Below, in pieces: positions 16,136 to 23,896 of a stretch of DNA of 57,987 nt; the first letter of the stretch is position 1, and each line of letters opens with the position of its first letter. The notes below the pieces were generated by a model. The model saw nothing but the letters and a program-made list of their open reading frames with translations. It searched no databases and was not told the DNA's origin. A program made the position numbers and the translations under genes. The DNA lies in IMG/VR virus record IMGVR_UViG_3300043411_001582, positions 1 to 57,987 of that record, one strand, 5' to 3'. This DNA comes from a virus.

Positions 16136-16629
16136 AATTTATCCCTTAATTTTGATCCGCTGTGATAAGCCATATTCAAATACTGTTCTTTTTTCACTTG
16201 AGGCAAGTCTGGACCTACACCATTAAAAATGTAGAAGTGTGGATACAATCCACAGTACCTCATTGCATCTCCCATATTGTAGCTATTATAATCCTTCTTT
16301 TGACCCATGCTGACCAAACACGTGGTTGTAAGATCAAGCAAAGGTTGCATTCTACCATTCTTTAGATCAAAGGCAAAACCCTTAACAAAGACCGTTTGAA
16401 GTAATTCGACCAAAGGCGCGGGTGGCATCTCCCACCAAGAAGGCCAAGCAAAACACAAATGGTCGGCCGCTAGAATCTGATCTTTAACATCTGCCTCTGT
16501 CCATCGATCATAAACATCTATCAGAGAAATAGAATGACCTTTGCTGATAGCACCATCTGCAAATGATTTGGCTAAAGCTCTTGTAAAACTTAGATCAGCA
16601 GGATGTGCAATGATTTGAAGGATTTTCAT
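16123..16629 (-). CDS. flavodoxin-fold NAD(P)H:quinone reductase-like protein
   Basis: The 168-aa protein has the layout of the small NAD(P)H dehydrogenase (quinone) / ModaB-KefF group: an N-terminal KILQIIAHPADLSFTRALAKSF FMN phosphate loop, then DHLCFAWPSWWEMPPAPL near residues 56-75, the flavin-contact region of this family. It is the first gene of the minus-strand operon and is an uncommon phage gene. A role in redox balance or in a base-modification step is possible; neither is shown. Confidence 0.7.
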   Translation of the reverse strand: MKILQIIAHPADLSFTRALAKSFADGAISKGHSISLIDVYDRWTEADVKDQILAADHLCFAWPSWWEMPPAPLVELLQTVFVKGFAFDLKNGRMQPLLDLTTTCLVSMGQKKDYNSYNMGDAMRYCGLYPHFYIFNGVGPDLPQVKKEQYLNMAYHSGSKLRDKLCLR

Positions 16630-16655
16630 AGACGAGAAAAGATTGAGAATGCACT

Positions 16656-16664
16656 ATTGTACCA
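16656..16664 (-). promoter_or_regulatory. extended -10 host-type promoter for the minus-strand operon
   Basis: On the minus strand the sequence reads TGGTACAAT, an extended -10 element, 27 bp before the reductase ATG. No good -35 is visible, as is usual for this class. Confidence 0.4.
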
Positions 16665-16687
16665 TGTCTAAGACCGAAAAGGAAAGC

Positions 16688-18301
16688 TTATTCTAGGATC
16701 CAAGTAGATGTTCCTCTGTCAAAGTTCTTAAGAAACCTGTGGGATTTCATGTTATCCTCTTCGCTGAGATGTTCTGAAAACCGTAAATTTAAGTTCTCTA
16801 ATAATCTTGGCAATTTTGATCGTTGAGTTTGATAACGAGAATAAACACCATGCTTTCCAGAAATCCAGAAATACGAAGGTTCATTATTACTAATAAATCT
16901 AAAACCACACTCTTTATATAACTGACCTTGACTCCAACACCTATCAGCATATCCGATTATGGAACCTAAATGATCATTTCTAAAAGTCTTTATTAATGTT
17001 GTTTCGCCACCAACTACCTTTACACCAGGCAAGGTCGCCACCCTTAAAAGTTCCCATTTGGCTTTTCTATTAAACCTTGGCTTGCCAAATGACATTAATG
17101 AGATTAAATTATTCTGTTCGAACAAACCATAAAAACATGTAGCACTTTTGCTTGTATTTTGCAAATGGTACTTATTAAGAAAATCACCACTTTCCTCTTT
17201 AGTCATTTCTTTTACCAAGAGAGTTTCGGCAAGTATTTGTTTATCGAAGATATCTAATGCACACTTTAAATGCTCTCGTGCTTTTTCTTTTTGGAGAAAC
17301 CAAAGGTGTTCTTGAATTGTAATAAGCCTATAACCACGTGCCTCCATTTTACACAGTTTTTCTTGAGATTTTGTCCTTGAAACAAAATCAGCAGAATGCC
17401 AATAGGTCCCGTCAAATTCTATTCCAATTTTCAAAGATGGAATCCATATGTCAATCTCTTGTGGTGCTATAACTTTCCTATCTCTTCTAACGATTTCTAA
17501 ACCTAAACTTTCAATATAGTCACCAATTTCTTGTTCGCCTTTTGAAGTGCTGCCACTGCATCTTGGACATTTTTTAAGTCCTCTTATACTAATATTTGAT
17601 TCATAAGTTTTTCCGCAGGTGTGTTCCCATTTAAACTCGTGATCATAAATTCTATAAATTTGTCCAAGATCTGATAGATTTGAAATACACTTAACATCAA
17701 AAAGCTTTTCTAATTCTTTAATTTTCGTTGGGAGATGTAGTGTCGTTTGTTTAGAAATAGATTCTATAATTTTCTTATGAACACCAGCCATAGCTCTGAT
17801 ACTTTCAACACCGTGATTTTCTTTTAATTTTTCTCTAAATTTAGGTGAACTCCATCTCATTGGCCATTCTTCGCCAGTTCTTTTCAGATTAGTTTGTTTC
17901 AATATTTCTACTACAACTGGAGATTGCATAGCATTTTCTACACCATATCTTTCCAGGGTAGTGGCTTTCATCTTTGCTAGTTTTATTCCTTCAAAGGTAT
18001 AGGCACAACTTCTACTACAGAATTGTCGATATCCTGATTTTAAATTTTGATTTTCTCGAAATTCAGGTTTCAGGAAGGGACACCAATGAAATGAATTTAA
18101 TGTTTTTCCACAGGCCTTACATTGCGGATAGTCTTTTAGATTATTCTGAATCCAAAATAATCTTTCTGGATTAGTAGCATCTGCATCACACAGTGAAGTA
18201 AGTCTCTTCAATTCCGCGAGTGCAGCTTCTCCAATATAGCGAGTATGATTTTTACTAATGAAGTGAGAAAGTGGAGCTTCACTTTTATTTATTTTTCGCA
18301 T
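16688..18301 (-). CDS. free-standing EDxHD (Vsr-like) homing endonuclease
   Basis: The 537-aa protein shares its plan with the endonuclease at 3244: Cys clusters (CKACGKTLNSFHWCP ... FCSRSC near 57-95), an ERYGVENAMQSP segment, CGKTYES ... KCPRC, then the nuclease core EIDIWIPSLKIGIEFDGTYWH and a C-terminal domain (EESGDFLNKYHLQNTSKSA). It lies opposite in strand to the flanking gp19 gene. Its ribosome binding site lies in a hairpin (18309-18327) next to a late promoter. Confidence 0.8.
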   Translation of the reverse strand: MRKINKSEAPLSHFISKNHTRYIGEAALAELKRLTSLCDADATNPERLFWIQNNLKDYPQCKACGKTLNSFHWCPFLKPEFRENQNLKSGYRQFCSRSCAYTFEGIKLAKMKATTLERYGVENAMQSPVVVEILKQTNLKRTGEEWPMRWSSPKFREKLKENHGVESIRAMAGVHKKIIESISKQTTLHLPTKIKELEKLFDVKCISNLSDLGQIYRIYDHEFKWEHTCGKTYESNISIRGLKKCPRCSGSTSKGEQEIGDYIESLGLEIVRRDRKVIAPQEIDIWIPSLKIGIEFDGTYWHSADFVSRTKSQEKLCKMEARGYRLITIQEHLWFLQKEKAREHLKCALDIFDKQILAETLLVKEMTKEESGDFLNKYHLQNTSKSATCFYGLFEQNNLISLMSFGKPRFNRKAKWELLRVATLPGVKVVGGETTLIKTFRNDHLGSIIGYADRCWSQGQLYKECGFRFISNNEPSYFWISGKHGVYSRYQTQRSKLPRLLENLNLRFSEHLSEEDNMKSHRFLKNFDRGTSTWILE

Positions 18302-18308
18302 ACCTTTT

Positions 18309-18327
18309 CCTAAACTTATTCTTTAGG
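18309..18327 (-). promoter_or_regulatory. hairpin hiding the endonuclease ribosome binding site
   Basis: CCTAAA and TTTAGG form a 6-bp stem around a 7-nt loop. On the minus strand the 3' arm supplies the AGG of the ribosome binding site (TTTAGGA, 6-7 bases before the ATG). The late promoter at 18328-18335 abuts the other arm. Confidence 0.5.
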
Positions 18328-18335
18328 TATTTATT
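18328..18335 (-). promoter_or_regulatory. late promoter AATAAATA
   Basis: The late-type element on the minus strand directly abuts the hairpin above, so transcripts would begin inside its 5' arm. Confidence 0.5.
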
Positions 18336-18364
18336 CATTTTTACGAAAAGAATTCTTCAATGCA

Positions 18365-18371
18365 CTAAATA
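18365..18371 (+). promoter_or_regulatory. 19: degenerate late promoter CTAAATA for gp19
   Basis: A one-base-short late element lies 48 bp before the tube gene. It is followed by a 6-bp inverted repeat (TTTTAG/CTAAAA) in the leader. Confidence 0.35.
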
Positions 18372-18418
18372 ATTTTAGGTTAGAAAATCTAAAACACTTC
18401 TTAAAAAGGAAAATCACC

Positions 18419-19012
18419 ATGGCTACTCTATCCAATTTTGGTATACCCGGCGTAGGCTCGGGTATACTTCATCCTCGCCTCAAGCATAAGTTCAGAATCA
18501 CTTTCACAAAAATGGCTGCGCTTATTTCTGGAACTGAATCTAACAATTTATCGATGCAAGTAACTAACATTACTCTGCCTAACTTGACATTTGAAGAAGT
18601 TACTCTTCATCGTTATAATTCTACGGCTTATGTTGCTGGCAAACACTCATGGGAGCCAATCAGCGTTACACTTGAAGATGACATTAACGGTGTTGCTGCT
18701 TCTGTCATTCGTAATCAATTAGAAACGCAACAACGTATTATTGGCGCCGATTTAGACGGCCGCTGGTTGAATACTGCTGCTACTGGTAGTGACTACAAGT
18801 TTGGTGTTAAGATTGATCAACTAGATGGTGACGAGACCGTTGTTCAACAATGGTTGCTTGAAGGTGCACAAATTATGAGCAGTGATTATGGTGATCGGGA
18901 TTACAGTGCATCAGAATCGGCAACGATTACCTTGAGCATTAGATTCGATCATGCCCGCACGATCGAAATGGCTCCAGGAAAAGGTACGGCTTTGGGAGGT
19001 CATATTTCGTAA
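18419..19012 (+). CDS. 19: tail tube protein gp19-like
   Basis: The 197-aa protein has the layout of T4-type tube subunits: an N-terminal ILHPRLKHKFRITF strand, NLSMQVTNITLPNLTFEEVTLHRYNSTAYVAGKHSW with the conserved 'HRYNS' turn, EPISVTLEDDINGVAAS, and a C-terminal ASESATITLSIRFDHA. It forms the inner tube within the sheath. A strong AAAAGGA ribosome binding site precedes it, and a terminator follows at 19029. Endonuclease genes flank it on both sides. Confidence 0.92.
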   Translation: MATLSNFGIPGVGSGILHPRLKHKFRITFTKMAALISGTESNNLSMQVTNITLPNLTFEEVTLHRYNSTAYVAGKHSWEPISVTLEDDINGVAASVIRNQLETQQRIIGADLDGRWLNTAATGSDYKFGVKIDQLDGDETVVQQWLLEGAQIMSSDYGDRDYSASESATITLSIRFDHARTIEMAPGKGTALGGHIS

Positions 19013-19028
19013 AAGTTTTACGACTTAT

Positions 19029-19055
19029 AAAAAGGACTCGAAAGAGTCCTTTTTT
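19029..19055 (+). terminator. rho-independent terminator after gp19
   Basis: AAAAAGGACTC pairs with GAGTCCTTTTT across a GAAA tetraloop, followed by T-rich sequence. It shares an 18-nt 3' part with the gp18 terminator. Confidence 0.9.
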
Positions 19056-19060
19056 GTTTC

Positions 19061-19068
19061 TGTAAATA
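19061..19068 (+). promoter_or_regulatory. degenerate late promoter TGTAAATA
   Basis: This late-like element is only 5 bp before the ATG at 19073, so transcripts starting from it would be nearly leaderless or begin inside the gene. No ribosome binding site is visible. Confidence 0.25.
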
Positions 19069-19072
19069 ACTA

Positions 19073-20458
19073 ATGAACATTCTTTCTTTACTTGACAAAA
19101 ACGGTAATCTTAGCTCACGAAAGATTACAAAAGAAATTGCTGAAGAAGCTATTTCAAAAACCGAATGGCTTCCTTCTACAGCCACCACTTGTGAGCGTCT
19201 TTGGAACTTACACCATTCATTCACTGGATACGAAAAATTCTGTCAATGTGGATTTCCAATAACCACATTCGAATCATGGAAATTAGGCTATCGTCCCAAT
19301 TCATGTTCTTTCGAATGTGGAATGAAATATGCAAATAGACCTGGACTTTCTGTAGAAGAGAAACAGAGACGACAACTAGAAAAAATTGAGTCGAATAGAA
19401 CAAAGAACACTCGTGCAAAAGAGACTAGATTAAAAACCAATCTAGAAAAGTATGGTGTTGCTTTACCGTGGATGATGCCTGGTGCAAAAGAAAAGATTCT
19501 GAAAGACAAACTATTTAGATTTGCTGAAAAATGGATTACTGAATTAGAACAAGCTGAAACTAAAGCCTTGTTTGATCCTAAAGACTACACTTCAAATAGG
19601 CTTCGCTATCAAGTTCAGTGTCTGAAGTGCAATTCGGAATATGGTTTACATCGCCTGCATTGGACAACAGATAAAGGCAAAACTTGTCCTACTTGTTATT
19701 CAAAGAATTCTAGTTCTGGCCAACATGAGATGAATGATTGGATTAGAAGCCTAGGCGTGAAAACAAGGTTAAATGATCGTAAGGTCTTTAAAGGCAAATT
19801 TGAAATAGACATCTATGTAGCATCGGCTAATTTGGCTATTGAGTTTGACGGATTGTACTGGCACTCTGAAAAAGGTAGACCTAATATCAAAGAAGAAAGC
19901 TTTGCTAAATTTTTAGCATTTAGAAATAAAGGTCTAAACCATTTGATGATTTTTGAAGATGATTGGAATGACAAGAGGGATCAAGTTAAAGAACTAATTA
20001 AAGAAGCTTTAGGATTTAACGAGGAAGTTGAAGCAGAACCTGAATTTATTAAAAAGGAAGAAGCTAAAGCCTTTCTAGAAAAATATCATATCAACGGATT
20101 TGTGGAGGCTGATATATTTGTTGGGCAAAAACTTAATTGGCAAATTAGAACGCTAATGTCATTTTCTGCTAGTGGATTAGAAATTAAACAAATCTATAAA
20201 CCAAATACAGAGCTTTTAGAATTTGCCATTTATGAACTAGAGGTCAATAAAGTAATAGCATTAGAAGATAATCGTTTGCCGAGAAGGTTCTTTAGAACAA
20301 ACTTTGTCGAGACAGAACAAATTCAGCAAGTCTGTTTCTATATCAATTCCAGTGGCAAAAGATTCAAAACTAAAGAATCAGAGAAGCACTATAGAGTTTG
20401 GGATCTTGGACACACAAAATTAGAATTATCCATAAATACTTCTTTTAAGAATCATTGA
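19073..20458 (+). CDS. free-standing EDxHD (Vsr-like) homing endonuclease
   Basis: The 461-aa protein is a shorter member of the same group: CQCGFPITTF ... CSFEC near residues 60-82, a LEKYGVALPWMMP segment, CLKCNSEYG ... CPTC, the nuclease core FEIDIYVASANLAIEFDGLYW near 243-263, and the EEAKAFLEKYHINGFVEADI C-terminal domain. It follows the gp19 terminator. It has no visible ribosome binding site at its ATG, so the start is uncertain. Its 3' coding end contains a late promoter for the following LRR genes, as in the endonuclease at 3244. Confidence 0.8.
   Translation: MNILSLLDKNGNLSSRKITKEIAEEAISKTEWLPSTATTCERLWNLHHSFTGYEKFCQCGFPITTFESWKLGYRPNSCSFECGMKYANRPGLSVEEKQRRQLEKIESNRTKNTRAKETRLKTNLEKYGVALPWMMPGAKEKILKDKLFRFAEKWITELEQAETKALFDPKDYTSNRLRYQVQCLKCNSEYGLHRLHWTTDKGKTCPTCYSKNSSSGQHEMNDWIRSLGVKTRLNDRKVFKGKFEIDIYVASANLAIEFDGLYWHSEKGRPNIKEESFAKFLAFRNKGLNHLMIFEDDWNDKRDQVKELIKEALGFNEEVEAEPEFIKKEEAKAFLEKYHINGFVEADIFVGQKLNWQIRTLMSFSASGLEIKQIYKPNTELLEFAIYELEVNKVIALEDNRLPRRFFRTNFVETEQIQQVCFYINSSGKRFKTKESEKHYRVWDLGHTKLELSINTSFKNH
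20431..20438 (+). promoter_or_regulatory. late promoter CATAAATA
   Basis: The element lies inside the last codons of the endonuclease and 23 bp before the LRR gene at 20461, the same geometry as at 4789. Confidence 0.55.
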
Positions 20459-20460
20459 TT

Positions 20461-20934
20461 ATGAAACTACACGAATTATTTGAAGACCAAGAAAGATCTG
20501 TTCTTTCAGTAATGGGCAAGCAACCAGAACATGTTAATGGCTCCTTCTTTTGTTCTTACAATAAGCTTACTTCTCTGAAAGGCGGCCCATCTTCTGTAGG
20601 TGATGATTTCAATTGTCACGGTAACAATCTGACTTCACTAGAAGGCGCGCCATCTTCGGTAGGTGGTAATTTATCTTGTTTCAACAACAAGCTTACATCT
20701 CTACACAACATCCACAAGCAAATTAAGCACATTGGTGGCTTTGCCACATTTAATGATAATCCGATTACATCTCATGTGCTTGGATTACTTTTGATAGATG
20801 GTTTACAGAAAGTTTTTCTTGATAATATGAAAGTACGTGTCATTATCAATAAACACTTGAAAGGCGATCGAGACATCTTCGCTTGTCAAGAAGAATTGAT
20901 CGAAGCCGATTATGAGGAGTATGCGCAATTATGA
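20461..20934 (+). CDS. LRR paralogue 3 with capsid-targeting-like leader
   Basis: The 157-aa product opens MKLHELFE then ERSVLSVMGKQPEHVNG. Two LRR units precede the LTSLHNIHK cap, followed by the C-terminal region with DNPITSHVLGLLLIDGL, INKHLKGDRDIFACQEELIE and YAQL. It is close to the family consensus and a good reference copy. The start is 2 bp after the endonuclease stop and lacks a clear ribosome binding site. Confidence 0.88.
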   Translation: MKLHELFEDQERSVLSVMGKQPEHVNGSFFCSYNKLTSLKGGPSSVGDDFNCHGNNLTSLEGAPSSVGGNLSCFNNKLTSLHNIHKQIKHIGGFATFNDNPITSHVLGLLLIDGLQKVFLDNMKVRVIINKHLKGDRDIFACQEELIEADYEEYAQL

Positions 20935-21485
20935 AACTACACGAATTATTTGAAACCACTGGCAAAAGCTTTAGAGACGTCTATGGTGATGAACTCGGCG
21001 AAGAACCCGACCAGTATAATGGAAGTCTCAGCTGCAATAAAATGTCTCTTACTTCTTTAGAAGGCTGCCCAAGGAAGATCATGGGCGATTTCTCATGTTT
21101 TAATAATCAGCTAACGTCATTAAAAGGCGGACCCGAATATGTGGATGATATTTTTACATGTACTAATAATGAGATAGAGACTTTAGAAGGATGTCCGTCT
21201 TATCTTGGCAATGATGCTTATTTTAATCACAACAATCTTACGTCACTTCATAATGTCCATAAGCATATAAAAACGTTAAAAGGGTCATTTATTAGTTTTG
21301 CCAACAATCCAATCAAGTCACATGTGCTAGGATTACTTTTGATCGATGGGTTATATGGAGTAATTCTTGATAACGATGAAGTTAGTGAAATTATTGATAA
21401 GCATTTAGCACCAGACATGCGTGATGTCTTTGCTTGTCAAGAAGAATTGATTGAAGCGGGATATGAGGAGTTTGCACAGCTCTGA
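20931..21485 (+). CDS. LRR paralogue 4 with capsid-targeting-like leader
   Basis: The 184-aa product has the leader MKLHELFE but a divergent linker (TTGKSFRDVYGDELGEEPDQ) instead of the usual ERSVLSVMG segment. Three LRR units are present; the first lacks the Asn (LSCNKMSLTSL). The cap is LTSLHNVHK. The C-terminal region is typical (DMRDVFACQEELIEAGYEEF). ATG overlaps the previous stop. Confidence 0.86.
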   Translation: MKLHELFETTGKSFRDVYGDELGEEPDQYNGSLSCNKMSLTSLEGCPRKIMGDFSCFNNQLTSLKGGPEYVDDIFTCTNNEIETLEGCPSYLGNDAYFNHNNLTSLHNVHKHIKTLKGSFISFANNPIKSHVLGLLLIDGLYGVILDNDEVSEIIDKHLAPDMRDVFACQEELIEAGYEEFAQL

Positions 21486-21498
21486 TTGTCCTGAATTA

Positions 21499-21506
21499 CA
21501 TAAATA
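21499..21506 (+). promoter_or_regulatory. late promoter CATAAATA
   Basis: The late-type element lies 36 bp before the tube-like gene and drives the block from 21542. Confidence 0.6.
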
Positions 21507-21541
21507 GACTTATCTATCATTTTACTTGGTAAGTTTATCCT

Positions 21542-22993
21542 ATGGCTTTTTCAGTTGATTCACTTTTAAAAGACGCAAAAGTCTCTCTTGAAAAAACGGC
21601 AGTCGATCAGTTTGGTGCCGTAGTTGAAGACTTTGGCAAACAGGTTGGGTCTGTCTTTGGGGACTTAGAAAAGGGAATCTTTTCTGCTAAGGGTGGCAGA
21701 CCTAAATCAGCAAATTCAAATCCACAGAGATCCTGGGATGCTACTTCTTATGCAGCTCATCTTGCAGGCGGAACAGATTATCGACCTAAGTTAAAATTCT
21801 TATTCAAAGTCGAATTCATCTTTAATGCCGAGGCATTAAAGATGATCAATAAGATAGATCCACTTTTTGTAAAAAAGTCTAAAGAATGCACCTTTATGAT
21901 CAAGTCTGTAGATCGTCCTAAGATCGACTTTGAATATGAAGAAGAAGTGAATATGTATAACTTCAGAACCAAGGTTCTGAAGAAGGTTCGCCACCGCGAC
22001 TTGACTGTTGTATTCATGGACGATACTGGAAATCGGGTATTTGATTTCTTTAGAATTCTGATGATGATCCATTCTCCCATTACAACACGCCAGTTGTCCC
22101 GTGACGGAACGATGACACAGCCGAATGCATCTTCTCTTTTAAACGGTTCTGGCATGGCATTTACTGGCACCAACACAGATAATGCACATCGACAAGTAGT
22201 TAATTCAGAATTTGGAAATTCAATTGAAGCTATTAGAGTAAAACAAATCTTTATTGATCCTAGTCCGACAGAAGGTGTTGAGACCATGCTGAAGATGGTC
22301 TCCTTTGATTTTATGAATCCAAGAATTGTATCATTTGATTTAGATGATCTATCTCATGAATCGAATGAGGTTGTTTTGATGACTATGGTTTTTGATTATG
22401 ACTGGATGGAGATGGTTAAAATCGGGTCATTAGGTGCTAATGGGAATACCTGGGGTGACGATCAAAAAAATGTTATCGTATCGCCCAATATCACTCAGGC
22501 ACCGAGCGATATTTCATCACATAAAACTTCAGGTGGAAAGGCTAAGGCACCTGGTGGAAATGCGGCTTCAAATCCGAATGGACCAAAAGATGCAGCGGCA
22601 CTTGGTAAATCAAACAATAAAAGCAATCCATTTGCTGATACATTGTCAAGTCTCCTTGGACGTCAGATGACTAACATTACCAACGATGCTATTAATAAGA
22701 TCATTCCACAAGGTGGGGGCGGTCTTCAAGGTAAGCTTTCAGGCATTCTTGGGGATCAATCCAAAAAACTTCTTGCACCTATTACTGGAATTATTCAGCG
22801 AACAGCTAATGAGAAGTTAACCTCAGTAGCTAATGGCGTTGTGGATTATGGTAAAGAAACTTTTTCTAGCATTAAAAATAAAGTCATAGTAAATGATTCG
22901 TCTACGCCAGGGCCAGATACTCCAACAGCCGTAGTCTCATCGACTCCGGCAATAATACCTGTTCAACCAGTGTCGCCTTATCCAATAGCATAA
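21542..22993 (+). CDS. tail tube-like structural protein
   Basis: The 483-aa protein has a central region (KFLFKVEFIFN ... CTFMIKSVDRPKIDFEYEEEVNMYNFRTKV ... RHRDLTVVFMDDTGN) with the same strand order as gp19 tube proteins: a P-x-I/L-x-F-E strand, an 'NMYNF' turn, then a D-x-T-V-x-F-x-D strand. T4 gp48 and gp54, which start the tube on the baseplate, share this fold, so a baseplate-tube adaptor is likely. The C-terminal 170 residues are low-complexity, rich in Gly, Ser, Asn and Pro. The ribosome binding site is weak (GGTAAG). Confidence 0.62.
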   Translation: MAFSVDSLLKDAKVSLEKTAVDQFGAVVEDFGKQVGSVFGDLEKGIFSAKGGRPKSANSNPQRSWDATSYAAHLAGGTDYRPKLKFLFKVEFIFNAEALKMINKIDPLFVKKSKECTFMIKSVDRPKIDFEYEEEVNMYNFRTKVLKKVRHRDLTVVFMDDTGNRVFDFFRILMMIHSPITTRQLSRDGTMTQPNASSLLNGSGMAFTGTNTDNAHRQVVNSEFGNSIEAIRVKQIFIDPSPTEGVETMLKMVSFDFMNPRIVSFDLDDLSHESNEVVLMTMVFDYDWMEMVKIGSLGANGNTWGDDQKNVIVSPNITQAPSDISSHKTSGGKAKAPGGNAASNPNGPKDAAALGKSNNKSNPFADTLSSLLGRQMTNITNDAINKIIPQGGGGLQGKLSGILGDQSKKLLAPITGIIQRTANEKLTSVANGVVDYGKETFSSIKNKVIVNDSSTPGPDTPTAVVSSTPAIIPVQPVSPYPIA

Positions 22994-23006
22994 CTTCGGT
23001 ACAAGA

Positions 23007-23465
23007 ATGGCTACTAAATTTGCAAATGGAAGATTCATTCCACAGAATCCACAGAAGTATGTGGGCGATGTTCGCCAGATTTTCTGGAGGTCAAGTTGGG
23101 AATACAAATTTATGTTGTGGCTTGACAAGAATAATGCTGTGCTGCGCTGGGGTTCGGAATCCTTAGCAATACCTTATATCAATCCACTTGATAATAAAGT
23201 ACATAAATACTATCCGGACATGATTATTATGTATATTGATAATAGTGGTCAAGTTAAAAAAGAAATCATTGAGATCAAACCTTACAAACAAACAGTTGCC
23301 ACTCCTAAAATGTCAGAACGTGATAAACTTGCTGTGATTGTGAATCAAGCTAAATGGAAGTATGCTGCCGAATGGGCACAGCGAAATGGGGCCGAATTTC
23401 GTATATTAACGGAGCGGAACCTATTTTTACAGAAGGCTAAGAAAGTCAAAGGAACTTCAGTATGA
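23007..23465 (+). CDS. 4: head completion protein gp4-like
   Basis: The 152-aa protein follows T4 gp4 (head completion, nuclease-like fold) in length and in the diagnostic N-terminal block: GRFIPQNPQKYVGDV, then IFWRSSWEYKFMLWLDKNN, WGSESLAIPYINPLDNKVHKYYPDM and a later IIEIKP. The E..D..E-x-K spacing is that of a PD-(D/E)XK-type fold. T4 gp4 acts after DNA packaging so that tails can join. ATGA overlap with the next gene. Confidence 0.85.
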   Translation: MATKFANGRFIPQNPQKYVGDVRQIFWRSSWEYKFMLWLDKNNAVLRWGSESLAIPYINPLDNKVHKYYPDMIIMYIDNSGQVKKEIIEIKPYKQTVATPKMSERDKLAVIVNQAKWKYAAEWAQRNGAEFRILTERNLFLQKAKKVKGTSV

Positions 23466-23896
23466 AAAAAATGGTTAATCCACTAGATACCTTCTTCGAT
23501 ACTCCGCCTATCGATATAGAAGACAATGCAATTGTGACTACTGAAGGTGCTCTTGCCAATATTCAAGGTACCGAAGCTCCTCCTGAAAAGGATGCTGAAG
23601 ACGTTCAGATTGATAGTAAAATTGATGAAGTATATGATGCAGCTATGCAAGCGTATAATACTCAAACTCAATTTGCTAAAATTCTAGAACCAAGATATGC
23701 GGCACGAAACGGTGAGGTCGCAGCTAACTTTCTAAACATCGCTCTGAATGCTGCCTCGGTTCGTGCTAAAGTCAAAGGCGATCGTAAGAAGAATGCCCAA
23801 TTTATTCCATTCACTAATAACAAAGCCAGCGGAACCGTAGTAGCTTCTAGAGAAGATATTATGAAGATGCTAGCTATCGATGCTGATACAAAATGA
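23462..23896 (+). CDS. 16: probable small terminase gp16-like
   Basis: The 144-aa protein has the layout of T4 gp16: a variable acidic N terminus, a central pair of long helices (IDEVYDAAMQAYNTQTQFAKIL ... EVAANFLNIALNAASVRAKV) and a C-terminal strand-helix region (GTVVASREDIMKMLAI). The small terminase recognises DNA and stimulates gp17. Position between gp4 and the leader-bearing block is not that of T4, and the family is weakly conserved, so this is tentative. ATGA overlaps on both sides. Confidence 0.5.
   Translation: MKKMVNPLDTFFDTPPIDIEDNAIVTTEGALANIQGTEAPPEKDAEDVQIDSKIDEVYDAAMQAYNTQTQFAKILEPRYAARNGEVAANFLNIALNAASVRAKVKGDRKKNAQFIPFTNNKASGTVVASREDIMKMLAIDADTK

Noticed and set aside
21778-22287. 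169-codon minus-strand frame inside the tube-like gene
   Set aside because: Antisense shadow of an evident coding frame; Ser/Arg-rich composition typical of such shadows.
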